The position numbers were made by a program, and so were the translations under genes. Below the pieces are notes generated by a model. The model saw only the letters and a list, made by a program, of their open reading frames with translations. It was not told the DNA's origin and made no database searches. Below are positions 16,401 to 23,746 of a stretch of 35,495 bases of DNA, one piece after another. This stretch comes from Coriobacteriia bacterium (lineage in GTDB: Bacteria > Actinomycetota > Coriobacteriia > Coriobacteriales > Atopobiaceae): NCBI GenBank assembly GCA_030530145.1, contig JAUMVN010000024.1, forward strand, positions 1 through 35,495. Direction: 5' to 3'. Within the stretch, counting starts at the first letter, position 1. Every line of letters starts with the position of its first letter.

Positions 16401-17906
16401 ATGGCGCAAGCGGCAACCGGGCATAGCGCAATCGGTAAGGGCGAGAAGATAAAACGCGACGAGGCGGCCACCGGCAACGAGGCGAACACCCTCGGCTTCA
16501 CCGGTCTCACCACGCTCGTCGTGACCACCTGCGTGGGCGCGGGCATCTTCTCGCTGGCGGGCGACCTCGCCGCGGGCGGCGCGAACACCGCGGCGGTGCT
16601 CGCCGGCTGGGCAATCTGCTTCGTGGGCGCCTTCGCCCTGGCCAAGACGTTCAGCGGCTTGGCGGCCGTGCGGCCCGAGCTCTCCGGCGGCATCTACGCA
16701 TACGCGCACGCCGGCTTCGGGGAGTACGTGGGGTTCTCCGCCGCCTGGGGCTACTGGATGAGCGCGTGCCTGAACAACGCCGGCTACGCCATCATGCTCT
16801 TCAACGCGCTCTCGTACTTCTTCCCGCAGCTCGGAGGAGGCAGCACGCCCGTGTCCATCGCGCTGGCGTCGTGCTTCCTCTGGCTCATCGCTTGGCTCCT
16901 CACCCGCGGCGTTCGTCTGGCCACGGGCGTCAACCTGGTGATTACGCTCGCCAAGCTGGTCCCGCTCGCGCTCTTCATCCTCTGCGTCGTGCTGCTCACG
17001 CGCTTCGACCCGGCCGTCTTCGCCCAGAACTTCTGGGGAGAGGCCGGCGGCCCCTCCTTCATGGAGCAGCTGCGCTCGACGATGATCTCGCTCGTGTGGC
17101 TCTTCGTGGGGCTCGAGGGCGCCGTCGTGGTGTCCGGCCGCGCCCGCGACCCGCGCGACGTGAGCCGCGCCACCACGTTCGGCTTCGTGCTCGTCGTGGT
17201 CTTCTACGTGCTTATCTCGGTCCTCTCGCTCGGCATCCTCCCGCGCGAGCAGCTCGCCGCCCTCTCCACGCCGTCGCTCGCGGGCGTGTTCGAGCAGGTC
17301 ATCGGGCCTGCAGGCGCCGTCCTCGTCAACGGGGGCGTGGTCGTCTCGCTCATGGGGACAATGCTCGGCTACCTTACCTTCGCCGCCGAGACCTCCTACC
17401 AGGCGGCCTCGCGTGGGCTTCTTCCCAGCGCCCTGGCGGCAACCGACGCGAGCGGCACCGCCGTGAGGACGACTCTCGTCTCGGCCGGCATCACCCAGGC
17501 GTTCCTCGTGCTCTCGCTTTTCTCGCAGGGCACCTACCAGTTCTTCTACACCTGCTCGGTCTACGCCATCCTCATCCCCTACACCTGCGCCGCCGCCTAC
17601 TACGCGCGCGCCGCCTGGAAGGCCGATCGCATCGAGGGCCCGCTCGCCCCGGGCCTCGCCTCGGCGCGCATCGCCGGCACCGTCGCCCTCCTATACACGC
17701 TGTTCCTCATCTGGTCGAGCGGTCTCAAGGGCCTCACGGTCGTTGCCATCGCCATCGCGCCGGGGACCATCCTCTACGCGATCATGCGCGCCAGCCACAA
17801 GGATGCGCTTCTCCCCTCCGCCGCGGACAAGGCCTTCGCCGCCATCGTCGCCTGCGCCGTCGCGGCGACCGTCGTCGTCAACGCGCTGCCCGCGTTCGGA
17901 ATCTAG
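16401..17906 (+). CDS. APC-superfamily amino acid permease (basic amino acid/antiporter type)
   Basis: 501 residues with about 12-13 membrane segments. The first helix region, GFTGLTTLVVTTCVGAGIFS, contains the GAGIF substrate motif of APC transporters, and GLAAVRPELSGGIYAYAHAG follows. Later blocks, MISLVWLFVGLEGAVVVSGR and YQAASRGLLPSALA, resemble the ArcD-like arginine/ornithine antiporter subgroup; the substrate is not proven. GGGGAGAAG precedes the ATG, 11 nt after the BrxD-like stop, and the helicase starts 7 nt after its own stop, so it is embedded in that operon. A transporter is unexpected there. The gene looks intact and has the same base composition as its neighbours. Confidence 0.9.
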   Translation: MAQAATGHSAIGKGEKIKRDEAATGNEANTLGFTGLTTLVVTTCVGAGIFSLAGDLAAGGANTAAVLAGWAICFVGAFALAKTFSGLAAVRPELSGGIYAYAHAGFGEYVGFSAAWGYWMSACLNNAGYAIMLFNALSYFFPQLGGGSTPVSIALASCFLWLIAWLLTRGVRLATGVNLVITLAKLVPLALFILCVVLLTRFDPAVFAQNFWGEAGGPSFMEQLRSTMISLVWLFVGLEGAVVVSGRARDPRDVSRATTFGFVLVVVFYVLISVLSLGILPREQLAALSTPSLAGVFEQVIGPAGAVLVNGGVVVSLMGTMLGYLTFAAETSYQAASRGLLPSALAATDASGTAVRTTLVSAGITQAFLVLSLFSQGTYQFFYTCSVYAILIPYTCAAAYYARAAWKADRIEGPLAPGLASARIAGTVALLYTLFLIWSSGLKGLTVVAIAIAPGTILYAIMRASHKDALLPSAADKAFAAIVACAVAATVVVNALPAFGI

Positions 17907-17913
17907 GCCAGCC

Positions 17914-20286
17914 ATGAGCGTCTTCGGCCGATACGCCCCCTTTATCCAGGACTTCATTTACGACCACGAGTGGGAGAGCCTGCGCGGCGTACAGGTGGCC
18001 GCCGGCGAGGCGATCTTCAACACAGACGACCACGTGCTTCTCACCGCCCAGACCGCGTCGGGCAAGACCGAGGCCGCCTTCTTCCCCATCCTCACCGAGT
18101 TCTGGGAAGACCCGCCCGCCAGCGTCGGCGCCATCTACATCGGCCCCACGAAGGCCCTGATCAACGACCAGTTCTACCGCCTCACGGACCTCTGCGACGA
18201 GGCCCACATCCCCGTGTGGCACTGGCACGGCGATGTCTCAGCCTCGCACAAGGCCAAGCTCATGAAGAAGCCCTCGGGCGTGCTGCAGCTCACGCCCGAG
18301 TCGCTCGAGGCCATCCTCATGCGCCGGCACTCGGCCGTGGCCAAGCTGTTCTGCGATCTGCGCTACGTCGTCATCGACGAGGTCCACTCCCTGCTGCGCG
18401 GCGACCGCGGAGGGCAGTGCCTCTGCCTTATCGAGCGCCTTTCCCGCATGGCGGGCGTCGAGCCGCGCCGCATCGGCCTTTCCGCGACCATCGGCGACCC
18501 AGAGCGCGTCGGCGCGTTTCTTGCCGCCGGCACCAGCCGCAAGACGATCGTCCCGCGCATCGAGGAGCCCCCGCGCACGTGGCGCTTGAGCATGGAGCAC
18601 TTCTACACCACCGGCCCGCAGGCGCCGGAATCACTGCTCAGGTCGCGAGAAGGGGTGGAAGCGCAGGTCATTTCCGTGCAGCAGGAGGGGCCCAAGGGCT
18701 TATTTCCATGCTCAAACAATCCTGACTCGCGCGAAGGCGACATTAAGTCGCCTTCGGCTCATGCGGAACTGCGCGTGGAGATAAGCCCTTGGGCCCCTTC
18801 CGAGCCCGAAACCGATACGGCGCCAGTTAATGCCGACCCCGGCATCGGCTACATCTTCGAGCACACCCGCGGCAAGAAATGCCTCGTGTTCACGAACTCG
18901 CGCGAGGAGGCCGAGGACGTCTGCACCGTGCTGCGCGCCTACTGCGAGAAGAACGGCGAGCCCGACCGGTTCCTGATCCACCACGGCAACCTCTCGGCTT
19001 CGATCCGCGAGTCCGCCGAGGAGCTCATGCGCGACGAGGCCAACGACCTCTCCATCGTCGCCACGGCTACGCTCGAGCTCGGAATCGACGTCGGGCGCCT
19101 TAACCGCGCGTTCCAGATCGACGCGCCCTTTACCGTGTCGGGCTTCCTGCAGCGCATGGGCCGCACGGGCCGGCGCGACGAGCCGCCCGAGATGTGGTTC
19201 GTCATGCGCGAGGACCAGCCCGAGGCCCGCGCCCTCACGCCGGAGACCATCCCCTGGAAGCTGCTGCAGGGCATCGCCCTCGTGCAGCTTTACCGAGAAG
19301 AGCACTGGGTCGAGCCGCCGCGGCTGGACCGCCTGCCGTACAGCCTGCTCTGCCACCAGACGCTGGCGATTCTTGCCAGCGAGGGAGAGCTTTCGGCGGC
19401 GCAGCTCGCCACGCGCGTGCTCACGCTCACGTATTTCCACCGGGTGAGCATCGACGACTTCCGCGAGCTGCTGCGCTTCATGCTCGCGCAGGACTACATC
19501 GAGCAGACCGAGACGGGCGGCCTTATCGTCGGGCTCGCCGGCGAGCGCGTGACGAACAATTACAAGTTCTATGCCGTCTTCCAGGAGAACGTCGAGTACA
19601 CCGTGCGCTGCGACTCGCAGGAGATAGGCACGCTCGTGGCGCCACCGCCCCCGGGCGAGAAGGTCGCCATCGCCGGGCACGTCTGGATCGTGGAGGAGGT
19701 GGACCACAAGCGCCACCTGCTCTATGTCACGCAGGTCAAAGGGCGCGTGCCGGCCTACTTCGGCGAGTGCCCGGGAGACATCAACACCCGCGTCCTCGAG
19801 CGCATGCGTCAGGCTCTGGACGAGCATGTCCCCTATCCCTACCTGCAGGAAAACGCACGCGCACGGCTCGCACAGGCACGGCACGTGGCGGCCAACGGCG
19901 GGCTCACGAAGTCCCCTCTCGTGAGCCTCGGCGGCAACATGTGGTGCCTCTTGCCATGGCTCGGCAGCTACGCGTTCCTCGCGCTCGAGCGCCTGCTCAA
20001 GATCAAGTGCGCCAAGGAGCTGGGCCTCAAGGGTCTCGACTCCTCGCGGCCGTACTACATGACCTTCATCATGGCGCCGGAGGTCGACGAGAAGGCTTTC
20101 TACACCGTAGTGGCAAACGAGGCCGAGGCGCTCACCGACCCGATGGAGCTCATCTACCCCGGCGAGGTCCCCACCTTCGAGAAGTACGACGAGCTCGTGC
20201 CGGAGCTTCTCGTCCGCAAGGGCTTCGCCGAGGGCACCCTCGACATCGCCGGTATGCAGGCCCGCGTAGCCCAGTGGGCGCGATGA
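17914..20286 (+). CDS. Lhr-like DEAD/DEAH helicase (BrxHI-like) with in-frame palindromic insert
   Basis: 790 residues from the ATG at 17914, with no clear ribosome binding site, so it is probably coupled to the permease stop 7 nt upstream. SF2 motifs: Walker A TAQTASGKTEA (residues 44-54), YIGPTKALINDQ, the DEVH box (155-158), GLSATIGDPE (188-196), then in the second RecA domain LVFTNSREEAEDVC, TATLELGIDVG and QRMGRTGRR. The C-terminal half is of the Lhr/YprA-like type. It belongs with COG1201-type helicases; BrxHI is the BREX member. Residues about 258-295, between the two RecA domains, are encoded by a palindromic element (18686-18798) also found in the TerB gene. It is predicted to act on DNA, possibly in phage defence. 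Confidence 0.85.
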   Translation: MSVFGRYAPFIQDFIYDHEWESLRGVQVAAGEAIFNTDDHVLLTAQTASGKTEAAFFPILTEFWEDPPASVGAIYIGPTKALINDQFYRLTDLCDEAHIPVWHWHGDVSASHKAKLMKKPSGVLQLTPESLEAILMRRHSAVAKLFCDLRYVVIDEVHSLLRGDRGGQCLCLIERLSRMAGVEPRRIGLSATIGDPERVGAFLAAGTSRKTIVPRIEEPPRTWRLSMEHFYTTGPQAPESLLRSREGVEAQVISVQQEGPKGLFPCSNNPDSREGDIKSPSAHAELRVEISPWAPSEPETDTAPVNADPGIGYIFEHTRGKKCLVFTNSREEAEDVCTVLRAYCEKNGEPDRFLIHHGNLSASIRESAEELMRDEANDLSIVATATLELGIDVGRLNRAFQIDAPFTVSGFLQRMGRTGRRDEPPEMWFVMREDQPEARALTPETIPWKLLQGIALVQLYREEHWVEPPRLDRLPYSLLCHQTLAILASEGELSAAQLATRVLTLTYFHRVSIDDFRELLRFMLAQDYIEQTETGGLIVGLAGERVTNNYKFYAVFQENVEYTVRCDSQEIGTLVAPPPPGEKVAIAGHVWIVEEVDHKRHLLYVTQVKGRVPAYFGECPGDINTRVLERMRQALDEHVPYPYLQENARARLAQARHVAANGGLTKSPLVSLGGNMWCLLPWLGSYAFLALERLLKIKCAKELGLKGLDSSRPYYMTFIMAPEVDEKAFYTVVANEAEALTDPMELIYPGEVPTFEKYDELVPELLVRKGFAEGTLDIAGMQARVAQWAR
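18686..18798 (+). mobile_element. protein-coding palindromic element, copy 2
   Basis: Arms 18686-18708 and 18776-18798 (23 nt each; one G/T-type mismatch) enclose a 67-nt core, 18709-18775. The core shares both ends and 60 of 67 positions with the core at 14621-14687. The inner hairpin is CGAAGGCGAC, loop ATTAA, GTCGCCTTCG. The core is read in the same frame as copy 1 and encodes CSNNPDS, then DIKSPSAHAELRV. The arms (GGGCCCAAGGGCTTAT and its complement) have nothing in common with those of copy 1. The exact outer boundary is uncertain, because the pairing fades at the GGA/TCC ends. Confidence 0.85.
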
Positions 20287-20410
20287 TGCGGGGGAGCGCG
20301 CAGCTGCCAAGCCAAGGCAGAGGTGTATGCCCACGATTGGCGGCAGGCCGAATAACGCGGGTTGTTATCCCATAGATGGCGCACAATGGAGGCCTGCAGA
20401 AAGGGGCCCC

Positions 20411-22306
20411 ATGACCGCAGCGACGCCGCAACCGCTCGACATACTCCGCCGGACCTTCGGCTACGAGAGCTTCCGCCCGCACCAGGCGGAGATTGTCGGC
20501 GCCGCTCTCGCGGGGCGAGACGTGCTCGGCGTCATGCCGACCTCAGCTGGCAAGTCGATCTGCTACCAGGTCCCCGCCATCGCGCTTGCGCAGGCGTCGG
20601 TCGGGCTCACGGTGGTCGTCTCTCCCCTGATCTCCCTCATGGCCGACCAGGTGGGCGCGCTTCGCCAGTGCGGCGTGGCCGCGAGTTGCCTGAACTCGAC
20701 GCTTTCCGCCGGCGAGCAGGCCGACGTGCTCCACGGCATCGCTTCCGGCGCGCTCACCCTGGTCTACGTGGCACCGGAGCGCCTCGACGACCCCCGTTTC
20801 CTCGACGTGGCGACCGCGCGCGGCGTAGCGCTTCTCGCCGTCGACGAGGCGCACTGCATCAGCCAGTGGGGCAACGACTTCAGGCCTTCTTACCAGCGAA
20901 TCATTGAGTTCATCCGAGCGCTTCCGGCGCGCCCGCCCGTCATGGCGCTCACCGCCACGGCCACGCTCAGGGTCCGCGAGGACATCGCCGGCTCGCTCGG
21001 ACTCGTCGACCCCTTCTGCGTGGTCGCGAGCTTCGACCGCCCGAACCTCGCCTTCAGCGTCGAGCGGCCGCAGAACGGCGCCGATAAGGATCGCCACCTG
21101 CTGCGCTTCTGCCAGGCACGCGAGGACCGCAGCGGCATCGTCTACTGCTCGAGCCGCCGCGCCGTCGAGGAGGTCTGCGATTACCTGTGCAGCCATGGGC
21201 TTCTTGCCACGCGCTACCACGCCGGCCTTTCCGCCGAGGAGCGAGACCGCAACCAGGACGACTTTCTCTACGACCGCTCACGCATCATGGTCGCCACGAA
21301 CGCTTTCGGCATGGGCATCGACAAGTCGAACGTGAGCTACGTGGCCCACTACAACCTGCCGAGCTGCTTGGAGAACTACTACCAGGAGGCGGGGCGCGCC
21401 GGGCGCGACGGCACCAAGGCCGAGTGCGTGCTCTTCTACTCCCCCGGCGACGTCCACACACAGGAGTTCCTGATCTCGCGCACGACGCGCGAGGACCTGA
21501 GCGCCGAGGAGCTCGACGAGCTGCGCGAGCAGGACGAGAAGCGCCTGCGCCAGATGGTCTTCTACGCCACCACCACCGACTGCCTGCGCTCCTTCATACT
21601 GCGCTACTTCGGCGAGGAGGCGCCGGCCTACTGCGGCAACTGCGGGAACTGCCTCGCCGAGTTCGAGGAGATCGACGCGACCACTGACGCGCTCAAGATC
21701 GTGAGCTGCGTGGCGCGCCTCGCCCAGCGTCGACGCAGCGTCGGCGCGGCGACCATCGTGGACATCCTGCGCGGCTCACGCGCCGAGAAGATCCTCTCGT
21801 CCGGGTTCGACCAGCTCAGCACCTACGGCATCATGGCCGAGGTTCCCGTGCCGCGCATCCGTTCGCTCATCGACGAGCTCGTCTACCGCGGGCTCCTGGC
21901 GCGCGCGGCCGGCAAGTTCCCCACGATCTCGCTCACGGACGACGGCGTTGCGTTCATGCGCTCGCGCACGGTGAACGGAGAGCCGCTGGTCGTCAAAGTC
22001 GCCAAAGGCAAGCCGCGGCCGAAAAAGGCCGAACGGTCAACCGGCTCCGGCGCCACGACGAGGAGCGCCGCGATCGCGGACGTGTCCGAGGTCGACCAGA
22101 ACCTCTACCAGCGCCTTGCCAACCTGCGCGCCGAGCTTGCGCGGGAGCAGCAGGTGCCGGCGTACTTCATCTTCAGCAACGCGACGCTGGCAGACATGTG
22201 CGCTAAGCACCCCACGACCAAGGAAGAGTTCCTCGAGGTCTCCGGCGTCGGCGCGAAGAAGGCCGAGGCCTACGCCGACGTCTTCCTCGCCGCGCTCGCT
22301 GGGTGA
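20411..22306 (+). CDS. recQ: RecQ-family ATP-dependent DNA helicase
   Basis: 631 residues from the ATG at 20411 (AAAGGGG upstream); an in-frame upstream start at 20327 has no site. Motifs: LRRTFGYESFRPHQAEI (RecQ motif 0), Walker A MPTSAGKSICYQ, DEAHCISQWGNDFRPSY (DEAH plus the RecQ aromatic-rich loop), ALTATAT, and motif VI QEAGRAGRDG. A zinc-binding CGNCGNC segment and winged helix follow, and the C-terminus (about 570-631) is an HRDC domain (LRAELAREQQVPAYFIFSNATL). RecQ unwinds 3'-5' for recombinational repair and fork restart. It follows the BrxHI-like gene by 124 nt on the same strand and may have its own promoter. Confidence 0.95.
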   Translation: MTAATPQPLDILRRTFGYESFRPHQAEIVGAALAGRDVLGVMPTSAGKSICYQVPAIALAQASVGLTVVVSPLISLMADQVGALRQCGVAASCLNSTLSAGEQADVLHGIASGALTLVYVAPERLDDPRFLDVATARGVALLAVDEAHCISQWGNDFRPSYQRIIEFIRALPARPPVMALTATATLRVREDIAGSLGLVDPFCVVASFDRPNLAFSVERPQNGADKDRHLLRFCQAREDRSGIVYCSSRRAVEEVCDYLCSHGLLATRYHAGLSAEERDRNQDDFLYDRSRIMVATNAFGMGIDKSNVSYVAHYNLPSCLENYYQEAGRAGRDGTKAECVLFYSPGDVHTQEFLISRTTREDLSAEELDELREQDEKRLRQMVFYATTTDCLRSFILRYFGEEAPAYCGNCGNCLAEFEEIDATTDALKIVSCVARLAQRRRSVGAATIVDILRGSRAEKILSSGFDQLSTYGIMAEVPVPRIRSLIDELVYRGLLARAAGKFPTISLTDDGVAFMRSRTVNGEPLVVKVAKGKPRPKKAERSTGSGATTRSAAIADVSEVDQNLYQRLANLRAELAREQQVPAYFIFSNATLADMCAKHPTTKEEFLEVSGVGAKKAEAYADVFLAALAG

Positions 22307-22474
22307 CGACGACTGGAGATGGCCCGGGCATCCGTTCATGACGCCCCATCAAACGGCGATCATGCAGGCACAGACGGGATTTTCGCAGCCGATATGTTCT
22401 GGAACGCACTTTTGCGGCGACGCCATTGAGCACCCGGCACAGCCCCGGACGGCAGCGGCGAACCCTGCAAAGCG

Positions 22475-23056
22475 CTACCTTTGCGGCCCCTTCTTCTTGC
22501 GGACGCTGTAGCCGAAGGTGCCGAGACGCCGGCCCAGCTCAAAGTACTCGCCGTGGCTGTAGGCGGTAAGGCCAGCACGGCCGAGGTCGAGCCTGCCGCG
22601 GTCGTCAAGCAGGCTCTCCTCAGCCTGAACCGCCTCAACGCTCGCCAGGAACATGTGGTGGCTACCGAGCTCCTTGACCTCGGTGACCTTGCACTCGATG
22701 TTCACCGGGCTCTCGGCGATGATTGGCGCGTGCTCGAGCGTCGCCGCGGGCGCAGGCGTAAGGCGGCATTCCTTCCACTTGTCCCAGTCGCGGCCGGAAC
22801 GGGCACCGCACCAGTCGCAGGCCCTCTGGAGCTTTGCCGTCGTGAGGTTGACCACGAACTCCCCCGACTCGCGGATGATCGGGTAACTCGCGCGCTCGGG
22901 CCGGACGCTGATGTAGAGCATCGGTGGGTTCGTGCACACGGTCCCCGTCCACGCGATGGTGACGATGTCTGTCTGGCCGGCCTCGTTGCCGCAGCTCACC
23001 ATGACCGCCGGCAGCGGATAGAGCATGTTTCCGCCGGCCCAAACCTGCTTAGCCAT
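22475..23056 (-). CDS. flavin reductase family protein (FMN-binding split barrel)
   Basis: 193 residues. The sequence LYPLPAVMVSCGNEAGQTDI, then VTIAWTGTVCTNPPMLYISV and RESGEFVVNLTTAKL, is the typical flavin-reductase-like (DIM6/NTAB) FMN-binding domain, with a conserved NPPML turn. It probably binds FMN and reduces flavin or acts as an electron-transfer partner; the physiological partner is unknown. The ATG at 23056 abuts the TAA of thpR at 23057-23059, with GGAG inside the thpR end, so the two genes are coupled. The 168 nt after its stop, convergent with recQ, hold nothing I can identify. Confidence 0.9.
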   Translation of the reverse strand: MAKQVWAGGNMLYPLPAVMVSCGNEAGQTDIVTIAWTGTVCTNPPMLYISVRPERASYPIIRESGEFVVNLTTAKLQRACDWCGARSGRDWDKWKECRLTPAPAATLEHAPIIAESPVNIECKVTEVKELGSHHMFLASVEAVQAEESLLDDRGRLDLGRAGLTAYSHGEYFELGRRLGTFGYSVRKKKGPQR

Positions 23057-23596
23057 TTATTCTCCAAGATCAATCGTGTAAAGAGGCTTGTAACGTGCCC
23101 CGTCCTTCTCCAGATAGCTGCGGAACAACGTAACCGAACGGGCCTCGCAAGGCAACGGGAACGGCAGCTCGGGAAGCGCCGTTCCTGCCGGCAGCTTTGC
23201 GCGCCGCGCCAATGTCACATGGGGCAAGAAGGACCTCGAGCCGTCGTACGCCACGCCGCGCTCGTCGAGCTCCGCGCGAATCCGCTCGGCGAGCGCCGTG
23301 AGCTCAGCATCCTTAGCGACGTCGAGCCAGAGCCCTGCCCCGCCCGCGCGCTTGCCGAAGGCGCCCAGGCCCTCGACCTCTATGGGCATCGGCCCCGCCG
23401 CGCGACACGCCTCGTCCATCGCATCCATGGCCGCACGGGCCCCAACCTCGCCGACCTCGCCGAGAAACGCCAGCGTCAGGTGGTAGTTCTCCGCCGGCAC
23501 GAACCTCCCGTCGACCGAACGCGCGAGGCGGCGCGCCAAGGCCGCCACGTCGTCGACGAACTCCTCGGGCATCTCAAAAGCAATGAATGCGCGCAT
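23057..23596 (-). CDS. thpR: RNA 2',3'-cyclic phosphodiesterase (2'-5' RNA ligase family)
   Basis: 179 residues from the ATG at 23596, preceded by GGGGAGG; upstream in-frame extensions are antisense shadow of the divergent polymerase gene. Both H-x-T-x active-site motifs of the 2H phosphoesterase fold are present: YHLTLAFLGEVG and FLPHVTLARR. The protein starts MRAFIAFEMPEEF, as is usual for ThpR. The family hydrolyses 2',3'-cyclic phosphate RNA ends and can reversibly join tRNA halves by 2'-5' linkage in vitro; the cellular role is unclear. It is divergent from the Y-family polymerase and directly followed by the flavin reductase gene. Confidence 0.93.
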   Translation of the reverse strand: MRAFIAFEMPEEFVDDVAALARRLARSVDGRFVPAENYHLTLAFLGEVGEVGARAAMDAMDEACRAAGPMPIEVEGLGAFGKRAGGAGLWLDVAKDAELTALAERIRAELDERGVAYDGSRSFLPHVTLARRAKLPAGTALPELPFPLPCEARSVTLFRSYLEKDGARYKPLYTIDLGE

Positions 23597-23705
23597 GGCA
23601 ACCTCCCCGTCCCGCACACGGCCACTTCCGCCTACCATTGTAATGCGAACAAACGTTGCTGACTTTGTGAGGGGAAAACGCCCGGCGCGATCTGTCCCAG
23701 GCTTC

Positions 23706-23721
23706 TCGCACAATAGTTCGA
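23706..23721. promoter_or_regulatory. candidate LexA (SOS) box upstream of the Y-family polymerase
   Basis: TCGCACAATAGTTCGA matches the actinobacterial/Gram-positive LexA pattern TCGAAC-N4-GTTCGA with one mismatch. It lies 26 nt before the polymerase ATG. A weaker site, CGAAC-N4-GTTGC, is at 23646-23659. Confidence 0.6.
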
Positions 23722-23746
23722 CACACCGCGCGTAAGAGGAGGCGAG

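Noticed and set aside
13298-20286. Complete BREX system
   Set aside because: No PglX methyltransferase, PglZ phosphatase or BrxC/PglY gene is in the window.
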